DNA of 64,000 bases from Hyposmocoma kahamanoa (GCF_003589595.1 NW_020653945.1:6032961-6096960), one strand, 5' to 3'. Positions 53,841-64,000 are shown, numbered from the stretch's first letter. Numbers and translations are program-made. The notes: generated by a model from the letters alone, not told the origin.

Positions 53841-54517
53841 GCTATCCGCGTTAAAAAAGAGTAAGCAAAGTGCAAATCTTGTAGGTGGTATATCTATGAC
53901 ATAAGAGTGTAATTATTAGTAATAATAATTTAAAAATACCTTTACGATGAAAATAGTTTTCACTTTCCGGTTACTTAACAATAGGAGCAGTCAATGTGCG
54001 GTGTGCGTAAAGAAAACATTTTAATGACGATTTAGTTGCTTAGTGAAAGTTGAATGGGGCAACTATAGAAACTCATATTATTGTTGTAAACTTTTTTTTA
54101 ATTTGAGCAATTTGTTGTGCTACGACAATGTAAAATTGACGCTAGTTCTTTGATCGTAGTTGTTTGTAATAAAGACAAAAAGCGATGAGCCCTGGGTCCC
54201 TGGGGGCCACAGGCGAAACTTCTAACGACCGATCCGTCAGATCGCCTCGTACAAGCGTTCAGTGACCACAATGCTGGCAGTTATTTCCGCCAAAGAATAA
54301 TAATCTATTCAAGGAGAAATGTTGTCAGCCTTCTGGGCTTGATGCCTCAGAGTACGGCCCGCGAGCTTTTCTACTTAGAAATTTTCAAATATTATATTAT
54401 ATTTATATTGTTTATATTATTTTTCAATAGATGTAAGATCATATACTGTTTACATAAACATATATATTATTTTTATGGTTTTATAGGAATTTTTAAATGT
54501 AATTTTGTTACAATTTG
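53841..54517. other. Intron with a GC-richer patch
   Basis: 54180-54365 is GC-rich (gagccctgggtccctggggg, gagtacggcccgcgagct) with no recognisable gene or repeat. The rest is AT-rich. Confidence 0.35.
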
Positions 54518-54518
54518 A

Positions 54519-54762
54519 GGTAGACGCATTGACTTACAATTATATGGACGTCGGGTCCGCGCTAAAAAGTGTCCGCACTTGTAAGGCGCTAAAATCGTAT
54601 ACAGAGCGCCAAACTCCGCTTTAGTCTTCATTTGTTCGACTGACAGCGCGATACTGCGATGACATTACAATTTAAATTTCGAATTGGTTGACTTGGGACA
54701 TTTTTTTCGTGGTTTTTGTATTAGACCCGTCGTCCATTTATTTGTAAGTCAATGGGTAGACG
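54519..54762. mobile_element. hAT-type MITE with perfect 8-bp target duplication
   Basis: GGTAGACG at 54519-54526 and 54755-54762 flank a 228-bp element whose ends are inverted (cattgacttacaattatatg / tatttgtaagtcaatg, continuing to a ggacg.cgggtc motif). 8-bp duplications are typical of hAT-superfamily transposition. No ORF. Confidence 0.85.
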
Positions 54763-54782
54763 CGTTTAATTTTGAATATTGA

Positions 54783-55022
54783 CATAGTAGTAATAAATAA
54801 ATAAATATTAGACAACATCACATACGTTGCTCTGATCCCAAAATAAGTAGCTAAAAGCCCTCGTGTTCTAGAAATCGGAATCAACGACCGTACCACAAAC
54901 ACACCCGAGACAATATAGAAAAATTAGTTTCTACACTGACCCGGCCAGGGATCGAACCCGGGACCGCAGGGATGGTGACACCATGAACCGGAGTGCAAGT
55001 AACTCGACCACAGAGGCTATTA
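54783..55022 (-). mobile_element. SINE family F, complete, reverse
   Basis: Minus strand: head gcctctgtggtcgagttact, B-box gggttcgatccctgg, then gtgtttgtggtacggtcgtt and a tail of gtgatgttgtctaa and tatttat units. The best-preserved F copy. Confidence 0.9.
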
Positions 55023-55812
55023 TTGTCAAAGAAGTTTTTTACCGAGTATATCAAACTCAACGAAGGAGTAGGGATATATTCAAATTGATAAGTAGCTGAC
55101 ATTTTCATAATTCTATATCTTCGATAAATTGCAACTAGTATCACGAGGGTTAACTTATAAAAGAATCAGTTTGACATAGATTCATCGGTTTTATGTTTTA
55201 ACAAAGTTTACTAAGAGCGATTTTAATTTTCATAATTACATCATTATAAAAATAGTAAAATAACTTATGTAGTTAACGTAACACATAATGTTAACCATCA
55301 ATCACGTCTGGGTCTAGTTGGCTATGCTTCATAATCTATGAAAAGAATTTACATTTTCATACGAAAAAAAATTAGTGAAGACATGGCGTTGAAAGAATGT
55401 TCGTGGTTCTTTCATGTTTTGTTGAATATGCGTGGTTTAATTTTCTTATTCGAATGTGTTAAGTGTGTCGCGTGATTTTATTTTAAAGCGGGTCTTTTAT
55501 AGTGGTGAGGCTCGTTCTTATCCTGGGGGGACAGTCTGTAAAGTGCAACTAACAAGGGTGGCACGGATGTAGATCAATATTGGATTGAGTAGAATGCCTT
55601 GGGAGATGCCTACATAAGCAGACTTTTCTCAATGTTGCCAATTCTTAAAAGAATTAAAGTAATAGCTGCTTTTTAAATTGTTATAAAATCCAATTTTAGA
55701 ATGAAGCATTGTTTGCATTTCGAACCCTTTATTTAGACTTTAAGATTAATAGATTATTGGGCAAAAATCAGCACTGTAATACATAATTGTAATAATAATA
55801 ATTGTTCTTCAG
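55023..55812. other. Intron immediately upstream of the shared exon
   Basis: No repeat was recognised. It ends with the acceptor attgttcttcag at 55801-55812. Confidence 0.5.
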
Positions 55813-56009
55813 GGACCAGTTCAATCGTTGGACTGTCGGATGTGACAGACAACAGGTTGATCTGGCGGCAGCTGGTCGCGGAGCTGGTGGGCACCTTCCT
55901 GTTGACGTCTATCGGTGTCGCAGCATGCATCAGCCTTAGTGTTGAAAGTGCCCCTCAGACGACAAGCATCGCTCTGGCTTTCGGTCTTCTAGTGGCTTCT
56001 ATAGTGCAG
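55813..56009 (+). CDS. Aquaporin (MIP family) shared internal exon: N-tail and first helices
   Basis: 197 nt between acceptor tgttcttcag and donor GTATGT. Two bases complete a codon begun upstream (phase 1), then 65 codons to CAG (phase 0 exit). The peptide runs SSIVGLSDVTDNRLIWRQ, then LVAELVGTFLLTSIGVAACI, then TTSIALAFGLLVASIVQ. This is the N-terminal region of insect aquaporins: W(R)..(L)AE..GTF.L in helix 1 and the IALAFGL..A helix 2 segment that precedes the first NPA loop. The product would be a six-helix membrane channel passing water and possibly small solutes. The NPA motifs are not in this window, so pore type cannot be judged; Drip-like is plausible. The next exon (starting near the GH.SG.H.NPA block) is not found before 64000. 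Confidence 0.92.
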
Positions 56010-56011
56010 GT

Positions 56012-56525
56012 ATGTAATATTTGTTACATCGTCATTCTCAACCCAATTTGACCCATTGCTGAGTACATCCACAACGATCCAGCATTCTCACTCATTTACA
56101 GTCCGCGATCCGCATCATTGTAGCACGTCGAACGTTTCTGTAACCACTTATCGGCAACCATTTGGTTGCTGTTTTATTTTATTTAGCTTCGCCACGCCTC
56201 GCAATATGTCCTACCTAGTAGTTCGTCTTCAGACTTCGAATTGTCAAGACTATTAATGAGTGAAAAGGTAAGTACGATTATTAGTGATAGATTGGACGTA
56301 AACGATCTACCGTGTAACGTATGAACCACTCGATTTAAACTCGCACAATAAACTCACCATTTTACTTACCTGAAAAAGTATATACTGTGATATTGTCTTA
56401 TCTATTAAGTTACTTAATTTATTACAAAAAAAAGGAAACCAGAAAGTGGTAGATTAAAAGTTGGACTACTTTATCTAGTTAGTGTAGTCACCAATAAATT
56501 TCAAAAACAAGTAGGTATCTATCAT
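56012..56525. other. Intron after the shared aquaporin exon
   Basis: No further aquaporin exon was found. A strong donor-like aaaaggtaagtac lies near 56264 but is not preceded by a usable exon. Confidence 0.45.
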
Positions 56526-56529
56526 TGTC

Positions 56530-56700
56530 GCTACTTACAGGTTTCTTACTACGGCATGAGTTTTTGTTATTTTCCCGATATTTCGGAACTTTTACACGCT
56601 CCACAGTCACGGGTTGATCGGCCAGCGGCAGATGATGAGCGTGTAACCGTTCCGCAATAACGGAAAAACAAAAAGAACTCATACCGTGGTAAAAAACTTG
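56530..56700. mobile_element. Diverged PLE-like terminal hairpin
   Basis: Outer inverted arms ttcttactacggcatgagtt / aactcataccgtggtaaaaa. The block cgatatttcggaacttttac plus acagtcacgggttga parallels, base for base in layout, the terminal block of the main PLE family (cgtttcgggccctttac, ggtcacggttga). Probably a second PLE family. Confidence 0.45.
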
Positions 56701-57865
56701 TAATTAGTGATAATCATTTAATAAATAACCACAGAAGTCTAAAAATCTACATGTCACAAAACATACATTTACTTTAAAAAATAACAATAGAGTGTATAAC
56801 GTGCAAACGTATGCGACACCAAATAAATAAATTTGTCTTTTGTTCAATTTCAATTTAATTTCAATACTTGTACGACGTTGTCTATACCATTTTTATATTT
56901 ACGCAGATGTTATGAACGATGTCTTTGTTGAAGAATTTGTGCCCGATGCCTTTTTTATAAATTATTCACCGTTTATCAATATATAGCAGTACCTATAGAC
57001 TTAATGTGCACTAGGGAATAAATAGTTCTTTCATTCTTTGTACCGTTCAATTTTAAACAATTGCTATATAATAAATGAACGAATAATATATTTCTGTCTG
57101 TTACAAACTTTACTATTTAGTTGTAATTAACAACAGCAATTAAAAATAAGTAACTTTGCTTTTATTTCAAAATGGGGGGAAAGCTGCTAGAGTCACAGGT
57201 ACGACAGATAATTTACAGCGTGTACTTGTATATTTTATATGATTTCGAAGCATTAAAAAAAAACAACCATTGTTATTTTTAAAGAGTCGAAAAACGTGTT
57301 TTCTTGTATTTTGCTTCGTTGTGGTTGATAAAAAGGACAAAATGCTTTTTGAAAAATCTTTCGTATTTCTTTTGTTTTAAAAAATTTAACATTTACATTA
57401 TATTTATATGTAAATACATAAAATGGGATTACACTAAATAAATACAACAGAAATATTAATATAACAGAAGGTGAGCAAATGTGAATTTATCTCTAAAAAA
57501 GCTCTCTACCAGCCAACCGAAGGCAGTCAGAGCTAAGGTTATAAGGGATCAACAGAGTGCAAGAGAGAACGAGAGAGAAATATAATACACTTCGATAAAA
57601 AATGAAAAAATACCGTTACTTACATAAGTATTATAAATAAATAGATTATGTAACGTATAATAAATAGCAACAATATATATTCACATAAATATATACACAT
57701 AGCTAACGAAAAACACGATAAGTAAAATAAAACGTTTGCAGTAAAAGTAATATTTACTATGTTATCGTAAAGATTAGAAATGAATTGCATATTATCATGA
57801 GTGTCAATTATATCATAAATACTGTATTTTGTAACTTTAAAGGTAATACAAAAAACTTTAAACGA
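56701..57865. other. AT-rich intron, nothing recognised
   Basis: No element or exon was assigned. Confidence 0.4.
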
Positions 57866-58034
57866 AAAATAGCGTTCCGAATCCTAGACTATACAAATCT
57901 AGAAAACTCGGACCCACTTCGGATGTCGCTTGTGCACCAAGGCCGATTCGAATGCGGGAAAATACGAATATCTTTTGTACACCTAGAGATAAAAATGCTC
58001 CCTGTGACATTTCGGACCGTCAATTCTCGAATCC

Positions 58035-58240
58035 GGAACTGGGGGTCTACTCTCGATCTCCGTCCGACATCCGTCCGAAACAATTACTGCCAAATAAGCA
58101 ATACTTGACCAAATGAAAAGACGCGTGATGCGAATGAAGCTTCATACTGGATACTTGTCTTTTAATTATGTCAAATGTTACCTATTTGACAGTAATTGTT
58201 TCGGACGGATGTCAGAAGACGAGAATAGCCCCCTTGATAC
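58035..58240. mobile_element. Foldback element around catccgtccgaaac
   Basis: gacatccgtccgaaacaatt (from 58066) and aattgtttcggacggatgtc (to 58213) are perfect inverted arms that extend outward imperfectly (tctactctcgatct / gacgagaatag) and inward (actgccaaata / tatttgacagt). Probably a MITE whose outer limits may reach 57870 and 58270. Confidence 0.6.
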
Positions 58241-59112
58241 GAAACGGACGTAGTGTGCGAACGCTCTTAGGGTAAGTCAGTGGTATAATATATGTATATA
58301 TAATATTTAACAATGGATAGGTCATTCAGTCAGGATCATCTGTAATTTACTTTAACTCCAATTTTTTTATGTATATACTTTAATTTTGAAGGTTACTATG
58401 TTCCATGCCCTTGAAATAAAACCACTTGTGCTTAGAACTCATATAACAATAAATACTGTAGAAATGGTTAGTTAGCGTCTGGCGTGTGCCAACTACAGGT
58501 CTCAAAAGACCTACTTGAGCTCAGTCCGCCATATTCGCTTTTTATGGTCTGGTTATGTCATTCTTTCGTGCAAAATCTCTAAAATCCCGTAAAAATGCCT
58601 TATTGTGCTGTTCTGGAGGCAAAAATGAGAGCCTCACCAAAAATATTTCCCTTGGTGGTCTTTCATATGATCGGGTTGTCTTATTTTAATAATTTTTCAA
58701 ATTTCTGTATATCGAAATATTTTTTTTGTTACAAGAAACGAAAATAAAGCTTATACCCCTACAATATGGTCGCTTCTTTTTTGGGGAACTAAATTAATAA
58801 ATCCAATTCGTCGTACCTCTACTATATATTTCATACGAGTCCATACTCGAAAGTTTAGTCAAATACTACATCAGAATGAAATTAGTCAATAATGCCATCG
58901 TCAACTTCCGGAATACCGAATGACTCCGAGGCGAGTCTTTTGAAAATCGTTCTCTATCAATGAATAAAGTCTTTTCTATTTATTAATGAGTGAGTGAGTG
59001 AGATGTTGAGTGTGCGCGTTATTTATTTATTATTATATTATTATTTATTAATATACAGATGTTACAATTATACAAACAATAAATAGGATATGGTCGAGGT
59101 CTTGTAATATAA
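58240..59112. other. Intron with one weak THAP-like start
   Basis: ATG at 58595 opens MPYCAVLEAK, recalling the MP.CAV..C start of THAP domains, but the second cysteine is absent in this frame and the reading is short. Otherwise unassigned. Confidence 0.2.
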
Positions 59113-59116
59113 TTCC

Positions 59117-59312
59117 TTCGGCCTCTGTGGCGAACGGTTACCATGCCGGACTGCCACGCAAAGGTCCCAGGTCAAATATTTGTATGGGCTATATTTATTT
59201 CTCTCGTGAGTTTGGGTGTAATTTGTTGTTGTCTATGCGTCTGTCCTTGGCTCCTGCGACACAGGGTTTTCCTAGAACGGGGCTATATTGAGTGTATGCG
59301 TTATTATAATTA
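59117..59312 (+). mobile_element. SINE family C copy, forward
   Basis: ggcctctgtggcgaacggtt, accatgccggactgccacgc and gtgagtttgggtgtaatttg to gaacggggctatattgag. The B-box half of the head is deleted. Confidence 0.85.
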
Positions 59313-59399
59313 CACAGCTAATTATAAAAGAACACAACTTGCAAAAATAACGTAGAAATAATTGCTGCCGAAAATATAATTAATATAATAATTGCTGCC

Positions 59400-60600
59400 A
59401 GTTTGGGTTTAGGGCGGGGCTGTCTACGGAAAGTGCCATCTTGTGTGTGAAGCATACTGTCCAGTACTACACGGCCAGAAAGACACCTATTTACGCCTGC
59501 TTCCTGGACCTATCAAAAGCATTCGACAGAGTCAATTATAACATCTTGTGGCAGAAGCTGGAGGGAGCGGGCGTACCGGTTGATTGTGTCAACATTTTAA
59601 AATTTTGGTACCACAATCAATCGAACCAGGTGAGATGGGCGGAGGCCTTGTCCAATGAATACAGGATGTAGTGTGGGGTGAGGCAGGGGGGCTCATCGTC
59701 TCCGGCGCTGTTCAACTGGTACATAAATGACCTGGTGGCTGGGCTCAGTAGTATGCATGCGGGTTGCCATATTGAAGGCATGTGCGCCAACAATATAAGC
59801 TACGCCGATGACATGGTGCTGCTGAGTCCGTCCATTGGAGCGCTCAGGGAACTGGTGCAAAGGTGCGAAGTCTATGCGAATGCACATGGTCTGGTGTACA
59901 ACTCTGCCAAGAGCGAGATTATGGTCTTCAAGGCGGGCAAAATTAAGCCTTATTACATACCGCCCGTCGCTCTTGGTGGGGTTGTGCTTAGAAATGTGCA
60001 AAGGGTGAAGTATCTTGGTCACATACTGACGGATGACCTGTGTGATGACCAGGATATAGAGAGAGAGCGTAGGGCGTTGTCTGTGCGTTGTAATATGCTG
60101 GCCTGCAGGTTCGCAAGATGCTCAGACGACGTAAAAATCGTGTTATTTAAGGCATACAGCCAATCTTTTTACACGAGCGGCCTGTGGGTCAAGTACACAA
60201 AGCGAGCATATAACGCCCTACGCGTACAGTACAACAACGCGTTCAGGATGCTGTTGGAGCTGCCACGATGGTGCAGTGCGTCAGGCATGTTTGCCGAGGC
60301 GCACACAGATGGCTTTCATGCACTGATGAGGAAAAAGATCCTCTCCCTCTTGACTCGTGTCAGAAAGAGACCCAACAGCATCCTGAAAACGATTGCAGGC
60401 AGATTTGATTGCCCAATCCTATGGTATTGGATTGGGCAAATCAAATCGGTTCTTTTGTATATAAAATAACGTTAGGTTAATTTGTGCTGTATGTACTAAC
60501 AATAATCTAAGTTTTAATTGTTTACTAACACTTTGTCTATGGGCATTTCATTGCCTGAAATAAAAGATTTCATTTCATTTCATTTCATTTCAAATAAAAA
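59400..60600 (+). mobile_element. LINE (non-LTR retrotransposon), 5'-truncated
   Basis: Contains the reverse-transcriptase frame, a short 3' UTR ending ttgcctgaaataaaagattt and a tail of about four ATTTC pentamers (near 60565-60592). 5' truncation and tail are typical of target-primed reverse transcription. The tail units differ from the TTTTATT tail of the copy at 1-815. Clear target duplication not found; aattgctgcc occurs twice just upstream (59364, 59391). Confidence 0.85.
59402..60469 (+). pseudogene. LINE reverse transcriptase with one in-frame stop
   Basis: The frame is open from FGFRAGLSTESA and contains the motif-A region CFLDLSKAFDRV (catalytic Asp). A TAG stop at 59669-59671 follows, then GVRQGGSSSPALFNWYINDL and the catalytic SYADDMVLL (YADD at 59801-59812). 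After that come the KYLGH thumb region and the C-terminal ASGMFAEA segment, ending at a stop at 60467-60469. Only one nonsense change interrupts about 355 codons, so this is a fairly recent insertion. The endonuclease and ORF1 are missing. Near the end 60399-60448 forms a hairpin (gatttgattgcccaatcc / ggattgggcaaatcaaatc), which has replaced the C-terminus seen in copy 1. Confidence 0.88.
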
Positions 60601-62738
60601 TAAATAACAACAAGATCCCAGGCAATGTCAAAAAAATTCGATTATGGTTAAAAGAGCTTTTAAATAGCAAACTAAAATTTATCTAATCTATATTGAAGCT
60701 CACAATAGATAATACTCATCGTGTGTGGTGAATATCAGGTGCCAAGACTGTGGACCTTAGTAATATTAATTATTGTAATAAAATATATACCTACGACGGT
60801 GAAAGTAAATTGATTTCTGTTTACGGTCAATAAAATATACCTGTAATCTAAACGAAGATATAAAATAAGGGTAAACACTCATTTAGCGCACATCAGAATC
60901 GTTACGGCCGATTCTAATTTGACGGATGAGAGAGGTTTTGCAACAATTTAGGAAATAATAATGCCCCGGAGCGAATTTCGTTGCTCTAGAACTCGAAGTA
61001 CGGCAAACACCGTAGTTTGAGACCAGATAAATTCTGAAATTTCTCTAGACTGAAAGTTAGTCTGTTTTTACGGCACCTTTGCAACTTTTACAATTTTGAA
61101 ACAAAAGTTCCTTAGAATTACAAGATTACTATCTCTATAAAGATAAGAAAATAAATAAACTCATATCAACTTTACAACACTGTATCACGCAGCATAACGA
61201 CATTGTTCCTGAGAATAGCTAAGATAGTTTACGAAAAGCCTGAACGTTCCTACGCAGTGGCAGAAAACGTATACTATATCTCAATTTTGATTAGATTAAT
61301 GTTAACGAGACCATGCAACGTAATTGAATTTATGATATTTATAATCAAGAATCGAAATGCTGACGAGTATAATACTATCATACTGATTTAAGCACACACG
61401 TGCAATGGGGCGAAGTGGTCACGAATAAAATATCGGTGTGTCACGCATGCGTACGCCCTACCCCTGGATCGTTGCGTAAATTGATTTAATCTATGATTAT
61501 AACGGTAACGTGCATTATGTTTTCGTTTATTTTGAATGTAGATATTTACCTATGTCAAGGCAAGTGTCTTCTTTCTGCTTGTAACGATTAATTATTTTTT
61601 TTACATATTGTTATTAAGTTAATCTAACTTGTGTAAGAAAAAACTCAATTATTCAATTGAAATGTATTAGAAAGGAAAAATATTTTAAAAGCTCAGGCCG
61701 AATCATTAAAATGCAAAAAGTAGTGCGGAAATAAATCGAATGCAGAGTTGAGCTAGTGTTGTACCAACTAGATTCTACCAGTTACCACCAGTACTGCCAA
61801 CATTGACACAAAAAGTCTGAAACGCCCTTTACGTAATACTGATGTATAATATTTTATTATGAGTATACACTGTTTTTTATACAGTTATCAAATGTTCAGA
61901 AAATGAGCTATTGTTTTCGCTACAATCTATCTCATTAGGTGTTTAAAATCTTTCCGCTTATTTTCTCTAATATTTCTAAAACTGTAGTGTGTGTCTTGAC
62001 TTATGAATGTCACATGCACATTTTATGTGTAAATACATATAAGGGTACATAATTACGTAACTAGAATATACTCATATAAGAAACAACTCAGTATTGTAGT
62101 TTATTCTGCTCTACATTGGTACAGAAATCGCTTAAAAAGAATATTGTGAACAATATTTTTAATATATCTACTATTCATTTGACGACATTACTTTGAAATT
62201 TATTATTTTTAGTAATTTCGGACAATCTGCCTCTCTTTTGCTATATCGTTGATTGCAATAACCTCTTTTATGTAAATCACGCCTACAATGCAAACAGAGA
62301 CGATGTTTTTTGCATCAACTAACCCCGTATTCAAAGCACCATCATATTATCTCGATACGATAACTTCGACCATGGCCACAATGGGTAACGATAATATATG
62401 CAAATCAAAACAAGTATGAATACCTTTGTGCCTTATTGACATTTTGTTTCATTAAAATCATTTGGCAATAATAGGGTACCATGTAATAATACTGTGTATA
62501 CCTCGCGTGTATAACAAATGCTGTCATCAATATGTGTTCTAATGTTGTATTTTAAGGTCATGGGCGCGCTTCGTTATTCGGTTTTCTTAAGCTCTTGATC
62601 TCAATTATTTGTATAGCTTTAGGATACGGACTGTTTTAACGGTACCGCGCGTATGTATATTTTAAATACCTCTGTTTTTATACAATAATCTTGGTATTAA
62701 AATGAAGCTATTTTTTCGTATCTGATTGCCGTATACTT
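60601..62738. other. AT-rich intron, nothing recognised
   Basis: About 2.1 kb with no recognised repeat, exon or long ORF. It does not contain the expected next aquaporin exon. Confidence 0.5.
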
Positions 62739-62857
62739 CTTTATTTATACAAACCAATGTTTCGGGGTCTTTACAGGTCCCATGATCACGGCTGATCAGT
62801 AAATACCTAGAAACGTTGGTTTGTTTGAAAATACAAATATACGCGTTTTACATTTTT

Positions 62858-63255
62858 GTGACGGGACGAATGAGTCGTGCGTCTGGTGGTAATTGACACG
62901 CCTGTCCAAAACAGTTGCAGTGCCGCTCAAAGCTTTAAATCGCAAAGGTCTGAGGGGCACTGCCCCTGGCCCGTCACCCTGAGACATAAGTTGACAAGTC
63001 CCATGTGCTTGTAATTTCATCAGCACCATTACGCTGCGGGCGCTGGAGGTACCGAGTTCGATTCGCGGTAGGACTAATTTGGGAAATTAACTTTTCTGAA
63101 TTGGTTTTGGTCTGTGTGTTCTGGGGCTCCAGACCTAATTCCGCTGCTCTGGTAATGCACCCATTGCCTACTGCTAGGCAGCAGAAATAGGGTAGAAGTA
63201 AGGTGTCTGTACTTCCCTGGAAGAACTCTTTTACAAGGCGCTCTACTGCTATTAG
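62858..63255 (+). mobile_element. Repeat A, forward, with SINE B inserted
   Basis: gtgacgggacgaatgagtcg to aatttcatcagcaccattac, then after the insert tgctaggcagcagaaatagg to aaggcgctctactgctatta. Confidence 0.85.
63036..63160 (+). mobile_element. SINE family B copy inside Repeat A
   Basis: gcgctggaggtaccgagttc with B-box gagttcgattcgc, then aatttgggaaattaactttt and gtctgtgtgttctggggct. The head is 5'-truncated. Confidence 0.65.
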
Positions 63256-63367
63256 ATCCGAAAAAATAGTTTCTTTTCCAATGCATAGCAATCGCGAAAA
63301 CCTAGATACTCGATAATAAAATAAAAAAATACATATTTTCAAGAAAAGTGAACCAGGTATAAAAGTT

Positions 63368-63645
63368 TAGTAGCAGTAGAGTTCCTTGTGAAAGAGTTTA
63401 TCCAGGGAAGTACTGCCACCTTAAATATTTCTGCCGCCAAGCAGTAATGTGGGCATTATTGCGTTCCGGTTTTGAACGGTATGAGTGCTAGTGAAATTAC
63501 AGTCACATGGGACTTGTTAACTTATGTCTCAGGGTGTCGGGCGCAGTGGCAATAATACTCAGAAATTCAACTGCAACTGTTATGGACAGGGCGTGTAGCT
63601 TACTATCAATCGCGTGACTTGTTGAGCTATTATAAAACAAAGTAA
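63368..63645 (-). mobile_element. Repeat A, reverse
   Basis: tagtagcagtagagttcctt to aatcgcgtgacttgttgag. Confidence 0.85.
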
Positions 63646-64000
63646 AAATAGTAGAAAAGAGAAAAGGAATCGAACAACATATCGAAGAACACATTTGCCA
63701 ATGTAGAATCGCGTTAGGGGGTCAGAAAAAGATTTATGTCCATGCAAACGAATGAAAGACATTGTATGTTTCGCTTCATCGATTTAAAAAAAAAGAGGTC
63801 ATTGCACCTTTTTTAGGAGTCAGAACACTTATTGGCGCAGAATTGCATTACGCCGGTCATTAAAAAGCTGTCCATGCAATAACTGTGAAAAAGACGTTGT
63901 GTGTTTGGCTTTATCATTCAAGCCGAACCAGTTCTGACCGCTCTAATACGATTCCACATCGATAAGTGTAAGGACTTCTTTTAGCAGTTGAATAAAGACG
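63646..64000. other. Window end with a degenerate 132-bp direct repeat
   Basis: gtccatgcaaacgaatgaaa (63738) and gtccatgcaataactgtgaa (63870) begin two related segments that share gac.ttgt.tgttt..ctt.atc. Nothing else recognised. Confidence 0.4.

Larger units (their letters stand above)
62742..63317 (+). mobile_element. PLE terminal sequence split by Repeat A, itself split by SINE B
   Basis: 62742-62856 is the PLE terminal block and start of tail (tgtttcggggtctttacagg, ttgtttgaaaatacaaatat). 63257-63317 is the rest of the tail (tccgaaaaaatagtttcttt to gaaaacctagatactcgata). Between them is Repeat A, 62858-63035 plus 63160-63255, interrupted by SINE B at 63036-63160. Confidence 0.8.

Noticed and set aside
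56225..56263. Extra aquaporin exon ending in a strong GTAAGT donor
   Set aside because: The 35-nt segment between cttcag and the donor has a stop in the required frame and would shift the reading frame.
57785..58108. 107-codon ORF
   Set aside because: Its second half is the foldback element, and the first half is AT-rich without features.
62974..63342. 122-codon minus ORF
   Set aside because: It runs through PLE tail, Repeat A and SINE B in succession; no gene.
56010..64000. Next aquaporin exon carrying the first NPA loop
   Set aside because: No sequence resembling the GH.SG.H.NPA block was found on the + strand; it must lie beyond the window.

Overview
The window looks like intronic DNA of a moth or butterfly (Lepidoptera). 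It is AT-rich and has almost no long open reading frames. It is crowded with dispersed repeats of lepidopteran type: tRNA-derived SINEs (one with the cccagcagtgggac tail), Penelope-like elements, MITEs and 5'-truncated LINEs. A run of exactly 100 N marks a scaffold gap, so this is a eukaryotic genome assembly. Species, repeat names and clades are inferred from reading alone; no database search was possible.

One host gene spans most of the window on the + strand: an aquaporin (MIP family). Its only strongly recognisable exon is at 55813-56009 (N-terminal tail and first membrane helices). This exon begins in phase 1. Upstream there are several short ATG exons that end in a phase-1 GT donor: 2591-2603, 6679-6814, 8693-8807 and 45842-45878. 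There is also a 75-nt symmetric internal exon at 17613-17687 that fits between the early starts and the shared exon. The simplest reading is one aquaporin gene with at least four alternative promoters and first exons, giving different cytoplasmic N-termini on one channel. The exons at 6679 and 8693 are tandem duplicates of one promoter-plus-exon block. The remaining aquaporin exons must lie beyond 64000.

Layout: 1-815 is a decayed LINE end. 2300-9300 holds three candidate first exons, an old LINE relic and SINEs. 9300-34600 is a repeat-dense intron with PLEs, MITEs, SINEs, two tandem arrays and the cassette exon. The gap is at 34603-34702. 34700-45500 contains two PLE copies with target-site duplications and a 61-bp minisatellite. 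45540-45878 is the most downstream promoter/first exon. 46000-55800 contains more SINEs, a transposase relic, a possible antisense first exon (52799-53006), a broken membrane-protein ORF (53286-53840) and a MITE with a perfect 8-bp target duplication. 55813-56009 is the shared aquaporin exon. 56000-64000 contains another LINE with its reverse-transcriptase core, and a three-level nest of mobile elements.

Repeat labels used below are mine. A: about 300-bp repeat running from acgggacgaac to ctctactgctac (more than 20 copies). B, C, D and F: SINE families with tRNA-like heads. G: about 200-bp AT-rich repeat. J and K: inverted-terminus DNA elements. M1: small MITE. PLE: Penelope-like element.
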